NCBI RefSeq assembly: GCF_001428435.1
Contig: NZ_LMSO01000001.1
Coordinates: forward strand, 186,001-250,000
Direction: 5' to 3'
Source: Arthrobacter sp. Soil782
GTDB lineage: Bacteria > Actinomycetota > Actinomycetes > Actinomycetales > Micrococcaceae
DNA length: 64,000 bases
Under the pieces are notes generated by a model. That model made no database searches and was not told the origin of the DNA. It was given only the letters and a program-made list of their open reading frames with translations. Positions 26,695 through 35,765 of this stretch are shown here, piece by piece; the stretch's first letter is position 1; every line of letters begins with the position of its first letter. A program made the translations under genes and the position numbers.

Positions 26695-27309
26695 GTGACA
26701 GAACAGCAAATCAGCCGCCGCGAGCAGAACAAGCTCGAAACGCGGAGGGCCATTGCCCAGGCGGCTCTGGACCTCGCACGCACCCACGGCATGGGCGGGT
26801 TCACGGCTGAGCAAATAGCCGATCAGGCGAACGTCTCCCGCCGCACCTTCTTCAACTACTTTCACAGCCCGGAAGAGGCACTGATCGTCTCCACGGAGTC
26901 GTTTCTCGACCGCGCGGAAGCCGAACTCGCGGCCCGTCCCGGGGATGAGCCCATCCTCGACGCGATGATTGCCGCGCTCGCCGCCACCACCAAGGTGGAA
27001 AACCTGAAGGACTGCGGCGACCTCTTCCGCATGGCTGCAGGCAACCCGGACCTCCTCGGCACCCACCTCCTCGCCTGGGAGCGGGCTGAAGCCCGCATCA
27101 TCAGCGCAGTCGAGGACCGGCTGCGCGGCCAGGCGTCAACCCTCTACGTGCACGCGCTGGTCGGCTCACTGCTCTCCTGTGCCAAGGCCGCAATGCGGGA
27201 GTGGGCATCGAGTGAGAACCCGGACCATAATGCGGCGCAAACCCTCGAGGACTCCATCGTCGCGACGCTGACCATGCTGCGCGACGGCTTCTCCCGTCCT
27301 TCCTCCTAA
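26695..27309 (+). CDS. TetR-family regulator of the adjacent MMPL exporter
   Basis: 204 residues. The N-terminal helix-turn-helix is GGFTAEQIADQANVSRRTFFNYF (residues 28-50); the rest is a helical ligand domain. The only in-frame start is the GTG at 26695, because the ATG two bases upstream is followed at once by TGA. There is no ribosome site, and TAGTGT ends seven bases before the start, so a leaderless mRNA is likely. It sits 31 bases before the MMPL gene on the same strand, and tandem dyads cover its promoter, so it probably represses both. Confidence 0.9.
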   Translation: MTEQQISRREQNKLETRRAIAQAALDLARTHGMGGFTAEQIADQANVSRRTFFNYFHSPEEALIVSTESFLDRAEAELAARPGDEPILDAMIAALAATTKVENLKDCGDLFRMAAGNPDLLGTHLLAWERAEARIISAVEDRLRGQASTLYVHALVGSLLSCAKAAMREWASSENPDHNAAQTLEDSIVATLTMLRDGFSRPSS

Positions 27310-27340
27310 TCCAGACATCTAACCCAGGACGCACAACACC

Positions 27341-29896
27341 ATGGCATTCCTCCTGTACCGACTCGGTTCCTTCGCCTACCGCCGCCGCTGGTGGGTGGTC
27401 TCCGCCTGGCTGGCCATCATGGTCGCGGTAGGTGGTTCTGCCGTCGCCTTCTCCGGCACCCTGAGCAACAACTTCACCATCCCGGGTACTGAATCCCAAC
27501 GCGTCCTCAATCAGCTCAAGGAGGAGATGCCTGAGGCCGTCGGCGGCATGGGGACCATCGTTTTCCAGAGCACTGACAGCGAGTTCACCTCCGAGCAGCA
27601 GGACGCAGTCTCCTCTGCGCTCACGGAGGTGGAAGGGCTCGACGGCGTCGAATCAGTCATTGACCCGTTTGAGACTGCACAGCAGCTCGCTGACAGCCGC
27701 GAGGAGATCGCGAACGGCAGGGCGGAACTCGAAGCCGGAGCCCAGGAGCTCGCCGACGGCGCCGCCCAGCTCGATGCCGCCCAGGCACAGCTCGATGACC
27801 AGCGCGCCCAATTTGAAGCGGGGAAGGCGTTCCTGCCCGCTGAGCAGATCGACGCAACCGTGGCGCAGCTTGACGCCGCCCAGGCCGAGATCGACGCCCA
27901 GCGCGCCCAGCTCGACGAGGGCCAGGCAGAACTCGACGCCGCCCGAGTGGAGCTCGAGCGCGGGGAACGCCTCCTCGAGGCCACCTCAGGCATTCAGTTC
28001 GTGTCCGACGACGACACCACAGCGGTTGCCAGTGTCCAGTTCACCACCGCGGTAGACGCCATCACACCCGAGACCCGTGAAGCGGTCCAGGAGGCAGCGG
28101 GCGCCGCGACTGAAGCCGGGCTGAACGTCGAATACAGCAAGGAGATCGTCCAGGACATCTCCGAGATTTTCGGGCCGGCCGAGGTCATCGGCCTCCTGGT
28201 CGCCGCCATTGTCCTGATCGTCATGCTCGGGACGCTGGTAGCAGCCGGCCTGCCGCTGCTCATGGCCATTGTCGGCGTAGGAGTCGGCGTCGGAATAACC
28301 TTCGCCCTCACCGGAGTCATCCAGATGAGCTCCATCTCGCCGGTGCTCGCGCTGATGCTCGGACTCGCCGTCGGGATCGACTATTCGCTCTTCATCGTGA
28401 ACCGCCACCGCACACAGCTGCTGCGTGGCATGCCGCTGCAGGAATCCATCGCACGCGCCACCGGAACCGCCGGCAACGCTGTGCTTTTCGCGGGCATCAC
28501 GGTCATCATCGCGCTGGCTGCGCTCGCCGTCCCCGGCCTGCCGTTCCTCACTATCCTCGGCCTGTCCGCTGCCGGAACAGTCGCCGTCGCCGTGTTGGTT
28601 GCGCTCACCCTGACGCCCGCGCTGCTTGGTTTCATGGGCCGCAAGGTCATCTCGAAACGCCGCTGGAAGACCGCGCACTCCGCCAGCGAGGCAGAGGCTG
28701 ACGAGCACTCTGTTGACAATTCCTATGCCGCAGGCCGCGGCTGGGGAGGTTTCGTCACCCGCAAACCCATCCTCACGGTACTGGCTGGCGTCGTCGCGCT
28801 CTGTGTGCTCGCGTTGCCGGCGCTGGAACTGCGCGTCGGCCTGCCCGACGGCGGCTCGGAGCCGACCGATTCCACCGCCTACCAGGCCTACACACTGGTG
28901 GGGGAGAAGTTCGGCGAAGGCACCAACGGACCTCTCCTCGCCGTCGGTGAACTGCCCCCGATCGAAGACGAGGGCGAGCGCACCGACCTCCAGCTCGACG
29001 TCGCCGACCGCCTCGCCGCCATTGACGACGTCGTCACCGCTGTCCCTGCCGGAATCAGTGATGACGGACGCACCGCGATCTACCAGGTCATCCCGGAAGA
29101 GGGCCCGGCGAGCGAGAGCACCGAGCAACTGGTGCGTGACCTCCGTGCCGAAGCCGCCAGCATTGAGGACGCGACGGGCGTCACCGTCTCCGTCACCGGG
29201 CAGACCGCCGCAAACATCGACGTATCCGCGAAACTCATGGAGGCCATGCCGCTCTACCTGGGCATCGTCGTCGGGCTGTCCCTGGTGTTGCTGCTCCTGG
29301 TGTTCCGGTCCATCCTGGTGCCGCTCATAGCCACCGCCGGCTTCCTGCTCTCGCTACTGGCCAGCTTCGGCGCCACCGTCGCGATCTACCAGTGGGGCTG
29401 GCTGGGTGACTTCTTCGGCGTCACTAATCCCGGCCCGATCCTGAGCTTCCTCCCCATCATCCTGATCGGCGTGCTCTTCGGTCTGGCCATGGATTACCAG
29501 ATGTTCCTCGTCTCCGGGATGCGCGAGTCCTTCGTCCATGGCCGGCCCGCCAAGGAAGCCGTGCGGGTCGGATTCAGCCACGGCGCCAGGGTGGTCACGG
29601 CTGCGGCCATCATCATGGTCTCGGTGTTCGCAGGCTTTGTCTTCTCGCATCTGACCATGGTTCGTCCCATCGGTTTTGGCCTGGCGTTCGGTGTGCTGCT
29701 CGACGCGTTCGTTGTCCGGATGACCCTCATCCCGGCCGCAATGCACCTGCTGGGCCGCTCAGCCTGGTGGCTGCCGAAGTGGCTGGACCGCATCCTGCCC
29801 GATGTTGACGTTGAAGGCGCCCGCCTGGTTGAACACACGGACGACGACGGCGCCCGCCGGCTTCCGGCGTCGAACCCTGTGCCAACAGGCCGCTAG
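27341..29896 (+). CDS. MMPL-family RND transporter with extracellular coiled coil
   Basis: 851 residues with two MMPL halves, each having one helix, an exported loop and about five helices. The conserved proton-relay-type segments are GLAVGIDYSLFIVNRHR (about residue 343) and GLAMDYQMFLVSGMRE (about 712). The first loop contains a coiled coil at about residues 115-210 built from near-repeats of AQLDAAQAQLDDQRAQF and AELDAARVELERGE. MMPL proteins export lipids or drugs across the actinobacterial membrane. Co-transcription with TetR suggests an inducible efflux role. The substrate is unknown. Confidence 0.9.
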   Translation: MAFLLYRLGSFAYRRRWWVVSAWLAIMVAVGGSAVAFSGTLSNNFTIPGTESQRVLNQLKEEMPEAVGGMGTIVFQSTDSEFTSEQQDAVSSALTEVEGLDGVESVIDPFETAQQLADSREEIANGRAELEAGAQELADGAAQLDAAQAQLDDQRAQFEAGKAFLPAEQIDATVAQLDAAQAEIDAQRAQLDEGQAELDAARVELERGERLLEATSGIQFVSDDDTTAVASVQFTTAVDAITPETREAVQEAAGAATEAGLNVEYSKEIVQDISEIFGPAEVIGLLVAAIVLIVMLGTLVAAGLPLLMAIVGVGVGVGITFALTGVIQMSSISPVLALMLGLAVGIDYSLFIVNRHRTQLLRGMPLQESIARATGTAGNAVLFAGITVIIALAALAVPGLPFLTILGLSAAGTVAVAVLVALTLTPALLGFMGRKVISKRRWKTAHSASEAEADEHSVDNSYAAGRGWGGFVTRKPILTVLAGVVALCVLALPALELRVGLPDGGSEPTDSTAYQAYTLVGEKFGEGTNGPLLAVGELPPIEDEGERTDLQLDVADRLAAIDDVVTAVPAGISDDGRTAIYQVIPEEGPASESTEQLVRDLRAEAASIEDATGVTVSVTGQTAANIDVSAKLMEAMPLYLGIVVGLSLVLLLLVFRSILVPLIATAGFLLSLLASFGATVAIYQWGWLGDFFGVTNPGPILSFLPIILIGVLFGLAMDYQMFLVSGMRESFVHGRPAKEAVRVGFSHGARVVTAAAIIMVSVFAGFVFSHLTMVRPIGFGLAFGVLLDAFVVRMTLIPAAMHLLGRSAWWLPKWLDRILPDVDVEGARLVEHTDDDGARRLPASNPVPTGR

Positions 29897-29985
29897 CCCT
29901 GTCCGAAATGCGGACCTCCTTCACTCCTCAGCCAGATATCGATTCGAAAGTAGGTACAAGAGGAACCCTGCAGCGAGTGCGTTGA

Positions 29986-31293
29986 ATGCTGAGCCCCCTG
30001 CCTGCCTCCACCGCCAGTCACAGCTCACGGCGGAGGCGGGTAGTCGGTGGGCGTTCCTGGCTGCGTACAGCACTCAACAGCCCCTTCAGTCCCGGCTCCG
30101 ACAACGTCCCGGAGATCTGGGCCGGCCGCACCGAACAGCTCAGCGACTGGCGCGACATTGTGCGTCCGCGCAGGCTGGCGGGCCTGCCTGAACGGGGCAG
30201 AACCATCCTCGGGGAAGCCGGTCTTGGCAAATCCGCCCTCGTCCGCCGCATCGCACGCGACGCTGCTGCCAATGGAGACTGGGTGACCTCGCAGTTGCGC
30301 ATCCCCTCCGGCGCGGACCCACTGAAGCTGGTCGCCAGCGCAATACTCAAGCTTGCCGGGGAAGCAGGTCTCGCCTCTTCCCGCAAGCAGAAGATCAGGG
30401 ACGCGCTGAGCCGCGTGCAAGCAGTGGCTGTGTCCGGCATGTCGCTGACACTGCACCAGCAGTCAGGCCCTGAGCCTTACGTTGTGCTCACGGAGCTGCT
30501 GGTCGAGGTCGGCCGTGCTGCGATGGCTCGGGGCGATGTCATGGTGCTGATCCACGTCAAGGTCCAGAACATCACCGGCGACAAGGCGCTCTCGCAGCTG
30601 CTGATCGCGTTGGGTGATGCCCTTGTGCACGAGGAGACAATTACAGCCCCCGGAGGCATCGCTGTATTACGTTCTTTGCCGATTGCTGTGTATCTAACCG
30701 GTCCGCCTGACTTCGCCGACGTGGCCGGTGCCCGCACAGGCGCAACCTTCGCGCGCCGCTTCAAGACAACCCTGCTGTCTGCGATCGACGACGAGGACCT
30801 GGCATCAGCTCTTCAGCCGTTCGTGATCCGAGGCTGGGCAGTGCCTGATGACCTGGGCGGTACGAACCAGGTCCATATGGAACCGGATGCCGTCACGGCG
30901 ATCATAGACCTATGCCGTGGTGAACCATTTCTCTTTCAGCTGGCCGGAGAGCAGGCCTGGTACGCCGGGAGCACTGATCTCATTACCCGGTCCCAGGTCT
31001 TAGCCGGCTGGAGGGCCGCCCGTTCTGAAGCAGTCACCCACGTTGAGCGGATCCTTGACCGGCTGCCCGGGCGCGAGCGCGAGTTCCTCCAGGTGATGGC
31101 TGAGCTTCCCTCCAAAGAGCGCACACTTTCTCGTATTGCTCAGGAGATGGGTCACAGTAAACCCACAGCCGCCGGGCCCACATCGCAGCGCCTCGACACA
31201 GTGCGCGGCATCATCGAACGCGGCAAGCCCTACACCTTCCGCCACCGCGCGGTGGAGGCCTTCCTCACCAGCGACTGGCCTGACGTCGTCTAA
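29986..31293 (+). CDS. P-loop ATPase with winged-helix tail; Walker B eroded
   Basis: 435 residues. The ATG at 29986 is the first start after an in-frame stop; the ribosome site is weak and the first 30 residues may not be native. Walker A is GEAGLGKSAL (about residue 76). At the Walker B position the sequence reads MVLIHVKVQNITG, where relatives are expected to read IDE(V/I)QN, so both acidic residues are missing, as if one codon were lost. Sensor-like YLTGPPDF follows. The C-terminus (AELPSKERTLSRIAQEMGH to the end) looks like a winged helix. STAND/ORC-like AAA proteins of this kind occur in mobile islands and defence loci; no function is claimed. Flanks are gene-poor. Confidence 0.6.
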   Translation: MLSPLPASTASHSSRRRRVVGGRSWLRTALNSPFSPGSDNVPEIWAGRTEQLSDWRDIVRPRRLAGLPERGRTILGEAGLGKSALVRRIARDAAANGDWVTSQLRIPSGADPLKLVASAILKLAGEAGLASSRKQKIRDALSRVQAVAVSGMSLTLHQQSGPEPYVVLTELLVEVGRAAMARGDVMVLIHVKVQNITGDKALSQLLIALGDALVHEETITAPGGIAVLRSLPIAVYLTGPPDFADVAGARTGATFARRFKTTLLSAIDDEDLASALQPFVIRGWAVPDDLGGTNQVHMEPDAVTAIIDLCRGEPFLFQLAGEQAWYAGSTDLITRSQVLAGWRAARSEAVTHVERILDRLPGREREFLQVMAELPSKERTLSRIAQEMGHSKPTAAGPTSQRLDTVRGIIERGKPYTFRHRAVEAFLTSDWPDVV

Positions 31294-31582
31294 TGCCCCT
31301 GGTCCACCTGTACAGAGACTGGGCAACGTCGTCGCCCGACGACGCGACTACTCAGATGTGCTGAGTGAGGCGATCCTGGAGCAGCGGCCGGCGACGAAGG
31401 GGTCTTAAGTTGCTAGAAGGATCGCTTCCCCCGCGTCAGCGAGCATCTGATGGCAACGCGTTGTTGCTCGCCGTCCGACAGTGTGTGACACGCCCTAACC
31501 CTTACAGAAGCCAAGTGGTCCCACTCGCCGGGCCGCCGGCACGCAGCACTGGGGCGCGCTTGATCGGCTGTACTATTCAGCA
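31294..31582. other. Intergenic stretch without a convincing gene
   Basis: These 289 bases follow the ATPase. One frame ends in the peptide RRRDYSDVLSEAILEQRP, which has coding-like composition but no start or recognised family; it could be the tail of a lost gene. TACTAT at 31571-31576 ends seven bases before the tetR ATG and is its likely -10. Confidence 0.4.
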
Positions 31583-32182
31583 ATGGCGCGCCCCCCGAAA
31601 CCGGAACGGAAGAACGAGCTCCTCGAGCAGATTGTCGATCATCTCCTCGACAAGACGTTCGCGAGCCTGAGCTTCCGCACCCTGGCGGACGGCCTGGGTA
31701 TCAGCAGCTACGTACTCGTGTACCACTTCGGCAACCGCGAGGAACTCATCAATGAGATTGTGCGGCACATCGAGGCGCGTCATGATGCGTTGAAGCCTGA
31801 GAATCCCAAAGGATTTGCCCGGGAAGATTTCCGCAGGTGGATACTCGATTCCTGGAACTGGCTCCTGATTGAGCGAAACCGCCAGCTGCAGCGCCTTGAA
31901 TTCGAAGCGGCTCTTCAGGATGCAGTGAGCCTCAATCCACGAGGCAGTGCCATGAGGAAGTTCGCTTACTGGCATTCCTTGTCGGCAGACTGGCTGGTCA
32001 ATCAGGGTATGCAGCGTGCGGAGGCCGACTCCTCGGCGCGGTTGTTCACATCAAGTCTGTACGGCCTGCAGTATGACTACGTCCTGAACCAGGACCGGGA
32101 TTCCGTCGAACAGGCACTGCACCTGCTGATGGACCGCTTCTTCACCGGAATGGACCAGGCTCTCTCCGAGGCGAACAGGTAA
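31583..32182 (+). CDS. TetR-family transcriptional regulator
   Basis: 199 residues. The N-terminal DNA-binding region contains SFRTLADGLGISSYVLVYHFGNREELI (residues 33-59), a TetR helix-turn-helix; the C-terminal domain is aromatic-rich (WILDSWNWLLIERNRQ). No ribosome site precedes the ATG; the -10 TACTAT ends seven bases before it, so a leaderless mRNA is predicted. It is monocistronic, ending at a strong hairpin, with catalase convergent. The target is unknown. Confidence 0.85.
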   Translation: MARPPKPERKNELLEQIVDHLLDKTFASLSFRTLADGLGISSYVLVYHFGNREELINEIVRHIEARHDALKPENPKGFAREDFRRWILDSWNWLLIERNRQLQRLEFEAALQDAVSLNPRGSAMRKFAYWHSLSADWLVNQGMQRAEADSSARLFTSSLYGLQYDYVLNQDRDSVEQALHLLMDRFFTGMDQALSEANR

Positions 32183-32183
32183 A

Positions 32184-32228
32184 AACGCAGGAAGGGCGGG
32201 CCCGCTATGGGCCCGCCCTTCCTGCGTT
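32184..32228. terminator. Perfect 20-base-pair bidirectional terminator
   Basis: AACGCAGGAAGGGCGGGCCC (32184-32203) pairs perfectly with the 20 bases at 32209-32228 around the loop GCTAT. It separates the convergent tetR and katA genes, ending both transcripts; an A-tract on the left acts as the T-tract for the minus strand. Confidence 0.9.
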
Positions 32229-32248
32229 GCGTGGTCAAACGCTACGGA

Positions 32249-33745
32249 CTAGAACTTGTTCGCAGCCTCGGCGTCAGAGTTCTGTGCAGCACCGGACGCG
32301 CTGCCAAGGTTGGCGCGGAGCTTCGCACCGAGATCGGCATCAACATTGGTCCAGTACTGGATGGCGCGTTCGCGGATATCCGCAATGGTCACGCCGCTCA
32401 CCGCACCGGTGATGTTCTCCAGGAAACGGGCCTTCTCGGCGTCGTTGTAGACCTCCCGGTACAGCGTTCCGGCCTGACCGAAGTCGTCGTCCTCAGCGTG
32501 GAGGCTGTGGGCGGCACGCACCAGATCGCCGTCGTTCTCCCAGCCGCCCTCGGGGCCTGTCAGCGACGGATCTGCAGCAGGGCCGCCCATCGAGTTCGGT
32601 GCGTAGACCGGGGTCTGCGGCGAGTTGAAGAAGAAGCGTGCGCCGCCGTCCTTCGAATAGTTGCGCACCTCGCTCTTCGGGGCATTGACGGGCAGTTGCG
32701 CGTGGTTGGTGCCCACGCGGTAGCGGTGCGCGTCTGCGTAGGAGAAGATGCGTGCCTGCAGCATGCGGTCCGGCGATGCGGCGATGCCCGGAACGAAGTT
32801 CGACGGCGCGAAGGTCGCCTGCTCGATCTGCGCGAAGTAGTTCTCCGGGTTGCGGTTCAGGGTCAGCCTGCCGACCGGAATCAGCGGGTAGTCTGCGTGC
32901 GGCCACACCTTGGTGAGGTCGAACGGGTTGAACCGGTAGTTCTTCGCATCCTCATACGGCATCACCTGGACCTTGAGATCCCAGCTGGGGAAGTTGCCCT
33001 GCTCGATGTTCTCGTAGAGATCGCGGATGTGGTGGTCGGCGTCGGAGCCGGCCAGAGCCTCGGCCTCGTCGCCGGTCAGCGCCTCGTGGCCCTGGGCAGA
33101 CTTGAAGTGGTACTTGACCCAGAACTTTTCTCCGGCCTCGTTGATCCACTGGTAGGTGTGCGAGCCGTAGCCGTTCATGGTGCGCCACGAGGCGGGGAGG
33201 CCACGGTCACCCATCAGCCAGGTCACCTGATGTGCAGACTCGGGGGAGAGGGTCCAGAAGTCCCACTGCATATCCGCGTCACGCAGGTTGGAGCCGGGAA
33301 GGCGCTTCTGGGAGTGGATGAAGTCGGGGAACTTGATGCCGTCACGGATGAAGAACACCGGGGTGTTGTTGCCCACGAGGTCGTAGTTGCCCTCAGAGGT
33401 GTAGAACTTCAGGGCGAAACCGCGGGGGTCGCGCCAGGTATCAGGAGAACCCTGTTCCCCTGCGACGGAGGAGAAGCGCAGAAGCGTCTCCGTCTGTGCT
33501 CCCTGCTGGAAGAGAGCTGCCTTGGTGTACTTGCTGACGTCCTCGGTGGCCTCGAATACGCCGAATGCGCCGCCGCCCTTGGCGTGCACAACGCGCTCGG
33601 GAACACGCTCGCGGTTGAACTGGGCAAGCTTCTCGATCAGGTAGTGGTCAGTCAGCGGGATGACGCCGTCGCGTCCCAGCGCTGAGGAATTGCTGTCGTC
33701 AACAACGGGGGCACCCGATTGGGTGGTGCTGTAGTTGGCAGTCAT
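32249..33745 (-). CDS. katA: Monofunctional heme catalase
   Basis: 498 residues, small-subunit (clade 3-like) catalase that dismutates hydrogen peroxide. The distal catalytic His is in [14 protein letters not shown] (His54) and the distal Asn in [12 protein letters not shown] (Asn127). The proximal heme Tyr is in [14 protein letters not shown] near residue 338. The ATG follows GAAGGAG. The gene begins 14 bases after the fur-family stop, so the two form an operon ending at the hairpin at 32184-32228. Peroxide control through the Fur-type regulator is expected. Confidence 0.97.
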   Translation of the reverse strand: MTANYSTTQSGAPVVDDSNSSALGRDGVIPLTDHYLIEKLAQFNRERVPERVVHAKGGGAFGVFEATEDVSKYTKAALFQQGAQTETLLRFSSVAGEQGSPDTWRDPRGFALKFYTSEGNYDLVGNNTPVFFIRDGIKFPDFIHSQKRLPGSNLRDADMQWDFWTLSPESAHQVTWLMGDRGLPASWRTMNGYGSHTYQWINEAGEKFWVKYHFKSAQGHEALTGDEAEALAGSDADHHIRDLYENIEQGNFPSWDLKVQVMPYEDAKNYRFNPFDLTKVWPHADYPLIPVGRLTLNRNPENYFAQIEQATFAPSNFVPGIAASPDRMLQARIFSYADAHRYRVGTNHAQLPVNAPKSEVRNYSKDGGARFFFNSPQTPVYAPNSMGGPAADPSLTGPEGGWENDGDLVRAAHSLHAEDDDFGQAGTLYREVYNDAEKARFLENITGAVSGVTIADIRERAIQYWTNVDADLGAKLRANLGSASGAAQNSDAEAANKF

Positions 33746-33759
33746 GGATTCTCCTTCTT

Positions 33760-34248
33760 TCAGTGTTTTTCAGTTAGTTCAGGAAGTACTGGTGAATTTT
33801 CGGCGGAGGACTCGCGGCAGTCCGTGCACACGCCCTGATAAACGACGTCGGCGATCTGGATGGTCATCTGGCGTGACCCCGGCGACCATGCGGGCGTCAG
33901 GCAGGGTGCATGCCCGACGGCGCAGTCCACATCCTCGATCCGGCCGCACCCCGTGCACACAGCGTGGTGGTGGTTGTCATTGACCCGGGTCTCATACCGT
34001 GCGGGCGAGTTCGGTGTTTCTATCCTGCGCAGCAGTCCGCTGACGGTGAGGTCGGAGAGCACTACATAGATAGACTGCACGGTGATGTCGGCGAGTTCGG
34101 CGCGGACCGCAGTGACGACGTCGTCGGCGGTTGAATGCGGGAACTGCTCAACAGCGGCGAGTACCGCGAGGCGCTGCTTCGTGACCCGGCGTCCCGCTGA
34201 ACGCAGGGACGCAGCCCAGGTGTTCGCGGGCGCGATATGTTCGGTCAT
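33760..34248 (-). CDS. Fur-family regulator upstream of catalase
   Basis: 162 residues from the ATG at 34248; a TTG 12 bases upstream is an alternative. The N-terminal winged helix ([29 protein letters not shown]) and a metal domain with [13 protein letters not shown] and GVCTDCRE are present. The two CxxC pairs form a structural zinc site and the His cluster a regulatory metal site. Location directly before katA, like mycobacterial furA-katG and PerR-kat arrangements, supports a peroxide-responsive repressor. A palindromic box lies just upstream. Confidence 0.88.
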   Translation of the reverse strand: MTEHIAPANTWAASLRSAGRRVTKQRLAVLAAVEQFPHSTADDVVTAVRAELADITVQSIYVVLSDLTVSGLLRRIETPNSPARYETRVNDNHHHAVCTGCGRIEDVDCAVGHAPCLTPAWSPGSRQMTIQIADVVYQGVCTDCRESSAENSPVLPELTEKH

Positions 34249-34265
34249 GGGACCAGTCAAACATC

Positions 34266-34286
34266 TATTGTGAGTAATTCATAATA
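34266..34286. promoter_or_regulatory. Fur/PerR-like operator upstream of fur-katA
   Basis: TATTGTGA and TCATAATA form 8-base arms around GTAAT with one mismatch. The AT-rich dyad stands out in GC-rich surroundings and lies 18 bases before the fur ATG, so autoregulation is likely. It could also affect the divergent hydrolase gene at 34342. Confidence 0.6.
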
Positions 34287-34341
34287 AGCCGCGGCTAACG
34301 GGCTACGCTGAATGAAGATACCGGCGATGAAGGGTTGAAGT

Positions 34342-35094
34342 ATGGGCCGCGGGCTATGGGATGAAGTACGTCAGGAGCGCGTTGCGGACTGCGTGGTGAC
34401 CGTGCGGAGAGTGGGTCGGGGAGACCCGGTGGTGCTGGTCCACGGGATCGGCGTCTCTGCCCGCTACTTCGAGCCGCTCGCCCAGGAACTCGCACGCAAC
34501 AATGCGGTGTACGCGATCGAGCTTCCCGGTTTCGGGTCGTCTCCGGGGCCACGCCGGGCACTCCCCGTCCCGGAGTTGGGGAAAATCGTTCTGGCCGTCC
34601 TGCACAAACTGATGCTTACCGGCGTCGTACTCGTTGGGCACTCGATGGGCTGCCAGGTCGCTACGGAGACGGCGCTTCGCGCGCCGGAGCGGGTGTCGAA
34701 GCTCGTCCTGCTCGGTCCTACGACGAATGACCGCGAGCGTTCCATTCCCAGGCAGGCGCTTCGCCTGGCTCAGGACACAATGCGGGAGTCGCCAGTGGTG
34801 AACTTCGTGGTGTTCACGGACTACCTGCGCTCCCTGATCCCGTACGTGAAGACGCTCCCGGCAATGGTGAACCATCGGCTCGAGGACGCCATAGCAGATG
34901 TCACCTGTCCGGTGGTTCTCATGCGGGGTGGCCGGGACCCCATCGTTCCGGCGGATTGGCTGCAACGCCTCGCGGCAGCCAACGGAAGCGCTGCAATTGT
35001 CGAGGTTGAGGGTGCCCCGCACGTCCTGATGTACCACCGCGCGGCAGAGACCGCTGATGGGCTCCTTACCGGAAAATCTCGTGCGATCACTTAA
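34342..35094 (+). CDS. Alpha/beta hydrolase
   Basis: 250 residues with the alpha/beta-hydrolase fold. Oxyanion region VVLVHGIGVSARYF, nucleophile elbow VLVGHSMGCQVA (Ser about 97), acid RGGRDPIVP and the catalytic His in EGAPHVLMYH complete the triad. Substrate is unknown. The ATG follows GAAGGGTTGAAGT. It overlaps the next hydrolase gene by 38 bases, so the two are co-expressed. Confidence 0.85.
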   Translation: MGRGLWDEVRQERVADCVVTVRRVGRGDPVVLVHGIGVSARYFEPLAQELARNNAVYAIELPGFGSSPGPRRALPVPELGKIVLAVLHKLMLTGVVLVGHSMGCQVATETALRAPERVSKLVLLGPTTNDRERSIPRQALRLAQDTMRESPVVNFVVFTDYLRSLIPYVKTLPAMVNHRLEDAIADVTCPVVLMRGGRDPIVPADWLQRLAAANGSAAIVEVEGAPHVLMYHRAAETADGLLTGKSRAIT

Positions 35095-35761
35095 GCAAGG
35101 CTGGGCCTGGGCGCTCGACTACGCTTACGTGGCCTTCTGGCAGGTCCGCGGCCATATCCTCCGCGGCGATGCCGCCCGTCAGCTGTCCGGGGACAAGGTG
35201 CCCGTGATTCTGCTGCCCGGTATCTACGAGCCCTGGCAGTTCATGCACCCGGTGGCGTCCCACCTGCACGCAGCGGGGCATCCCGTACACGCCGTCACGG
35301 CACTGGGCTACAACCGTGGATCCGTGTCGGCGATGGCGGAGCTGGTGGCGCAGTACCTGCGTGAGCGCAACCTGACGGATGTGGTCCTCGTGGCCCACAG
35401 CAAGGGCGGCCTGATCGGGAAGTACGTCATGACCCTGCCCGAATCCGCACCGCGCGTCCGTCAGCTCATCGCGGTGAACTCTCCGTTTTCTGGCTCGGTC
35501 TACGCGATGTTCGCGCTGCTGCCGAGTCTGCGGGCCTTCTCGCCACGGAACCGGACCCTGAATGCGCTGCGCGCCAATCTCGCGGTGAATTCGCGTATCA
35601 CCTCGATCTACGGGACGTTCGACCCTCATATTCCGGGCGGCAGCGAGCTGGTCGGGGCCACCAACGTGCAGTTGGACGTCATGGGGCACTTCCGAATTCT
35701 CGGCGACAAACGCCTGCTGGAGGCGATCGACGCCGCCATAGCGGTCCATGGCTCGGACTGA
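35057..35761 (+). CDS. Lipase-like alpha/beta hydrolase
   Basis: 234 residues. VPVILLPGIYEPWQFM forms the oxyanion region, VVLVAHSKGGLIGKYVM the nucleophile elbow, YGTFDPHIPGG the acid and DVMGHFRIL the His. AHSKGG with PGI-E resembles bacterial triacylglycerol lipase/palmitoyl-esterase-like proteins. The ATG at 35057 lies inside the preceding hydrolase; a GTG at 35081 preceded by GGAAAA is an alternative start. No signal peptide is visible. Confidence 0.75.
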   Translation: MGSLPENLVRSLKQGWAWALDYAYVAFWQVRGHILRGDAARQLSGDKVPVILLPGIYEPWQFMHPVASHLHAAGHPVHAVTALGYNRGSVSAMAELVAQYLRERNLTDVVLVAHSKGGLIGKYVMTLPESAPRVRQLIAVNSPFSGSVYAMFALLPSLRAFSPRNRTLNALRANLAVNSRITSIYGTFDPHIPGGSELVGATNVQLDVMGHFRILGDKRLLEAIDAAIAVHGSD

Positions 35762-35765
35762 GCCG

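Noticed and set aside
27680..27980. Periodic DNA similarity suggesting a CRISPR or tandem repeat array
   Set aside because: The periodicity follows the amino-acid repeats of a coiled coil; there are no identical repeats with unique spacers.
31365..31408. Coding-like peptide tail RRRDYSDVLSEAILEQRP after the ATPase
   Set aside because: Resembles the end of a protein, but there is no start, family match or upstream coding part; kept only as a possible remnant.
32207..33685. Long plus-strand open frame of about 490 codons opposite katA
   Set aside because: It is the antisense shadow of a GC-rich catalase gene with all family motifs on the minus strand; the frame has no recognisable domain and crosses the terminator.
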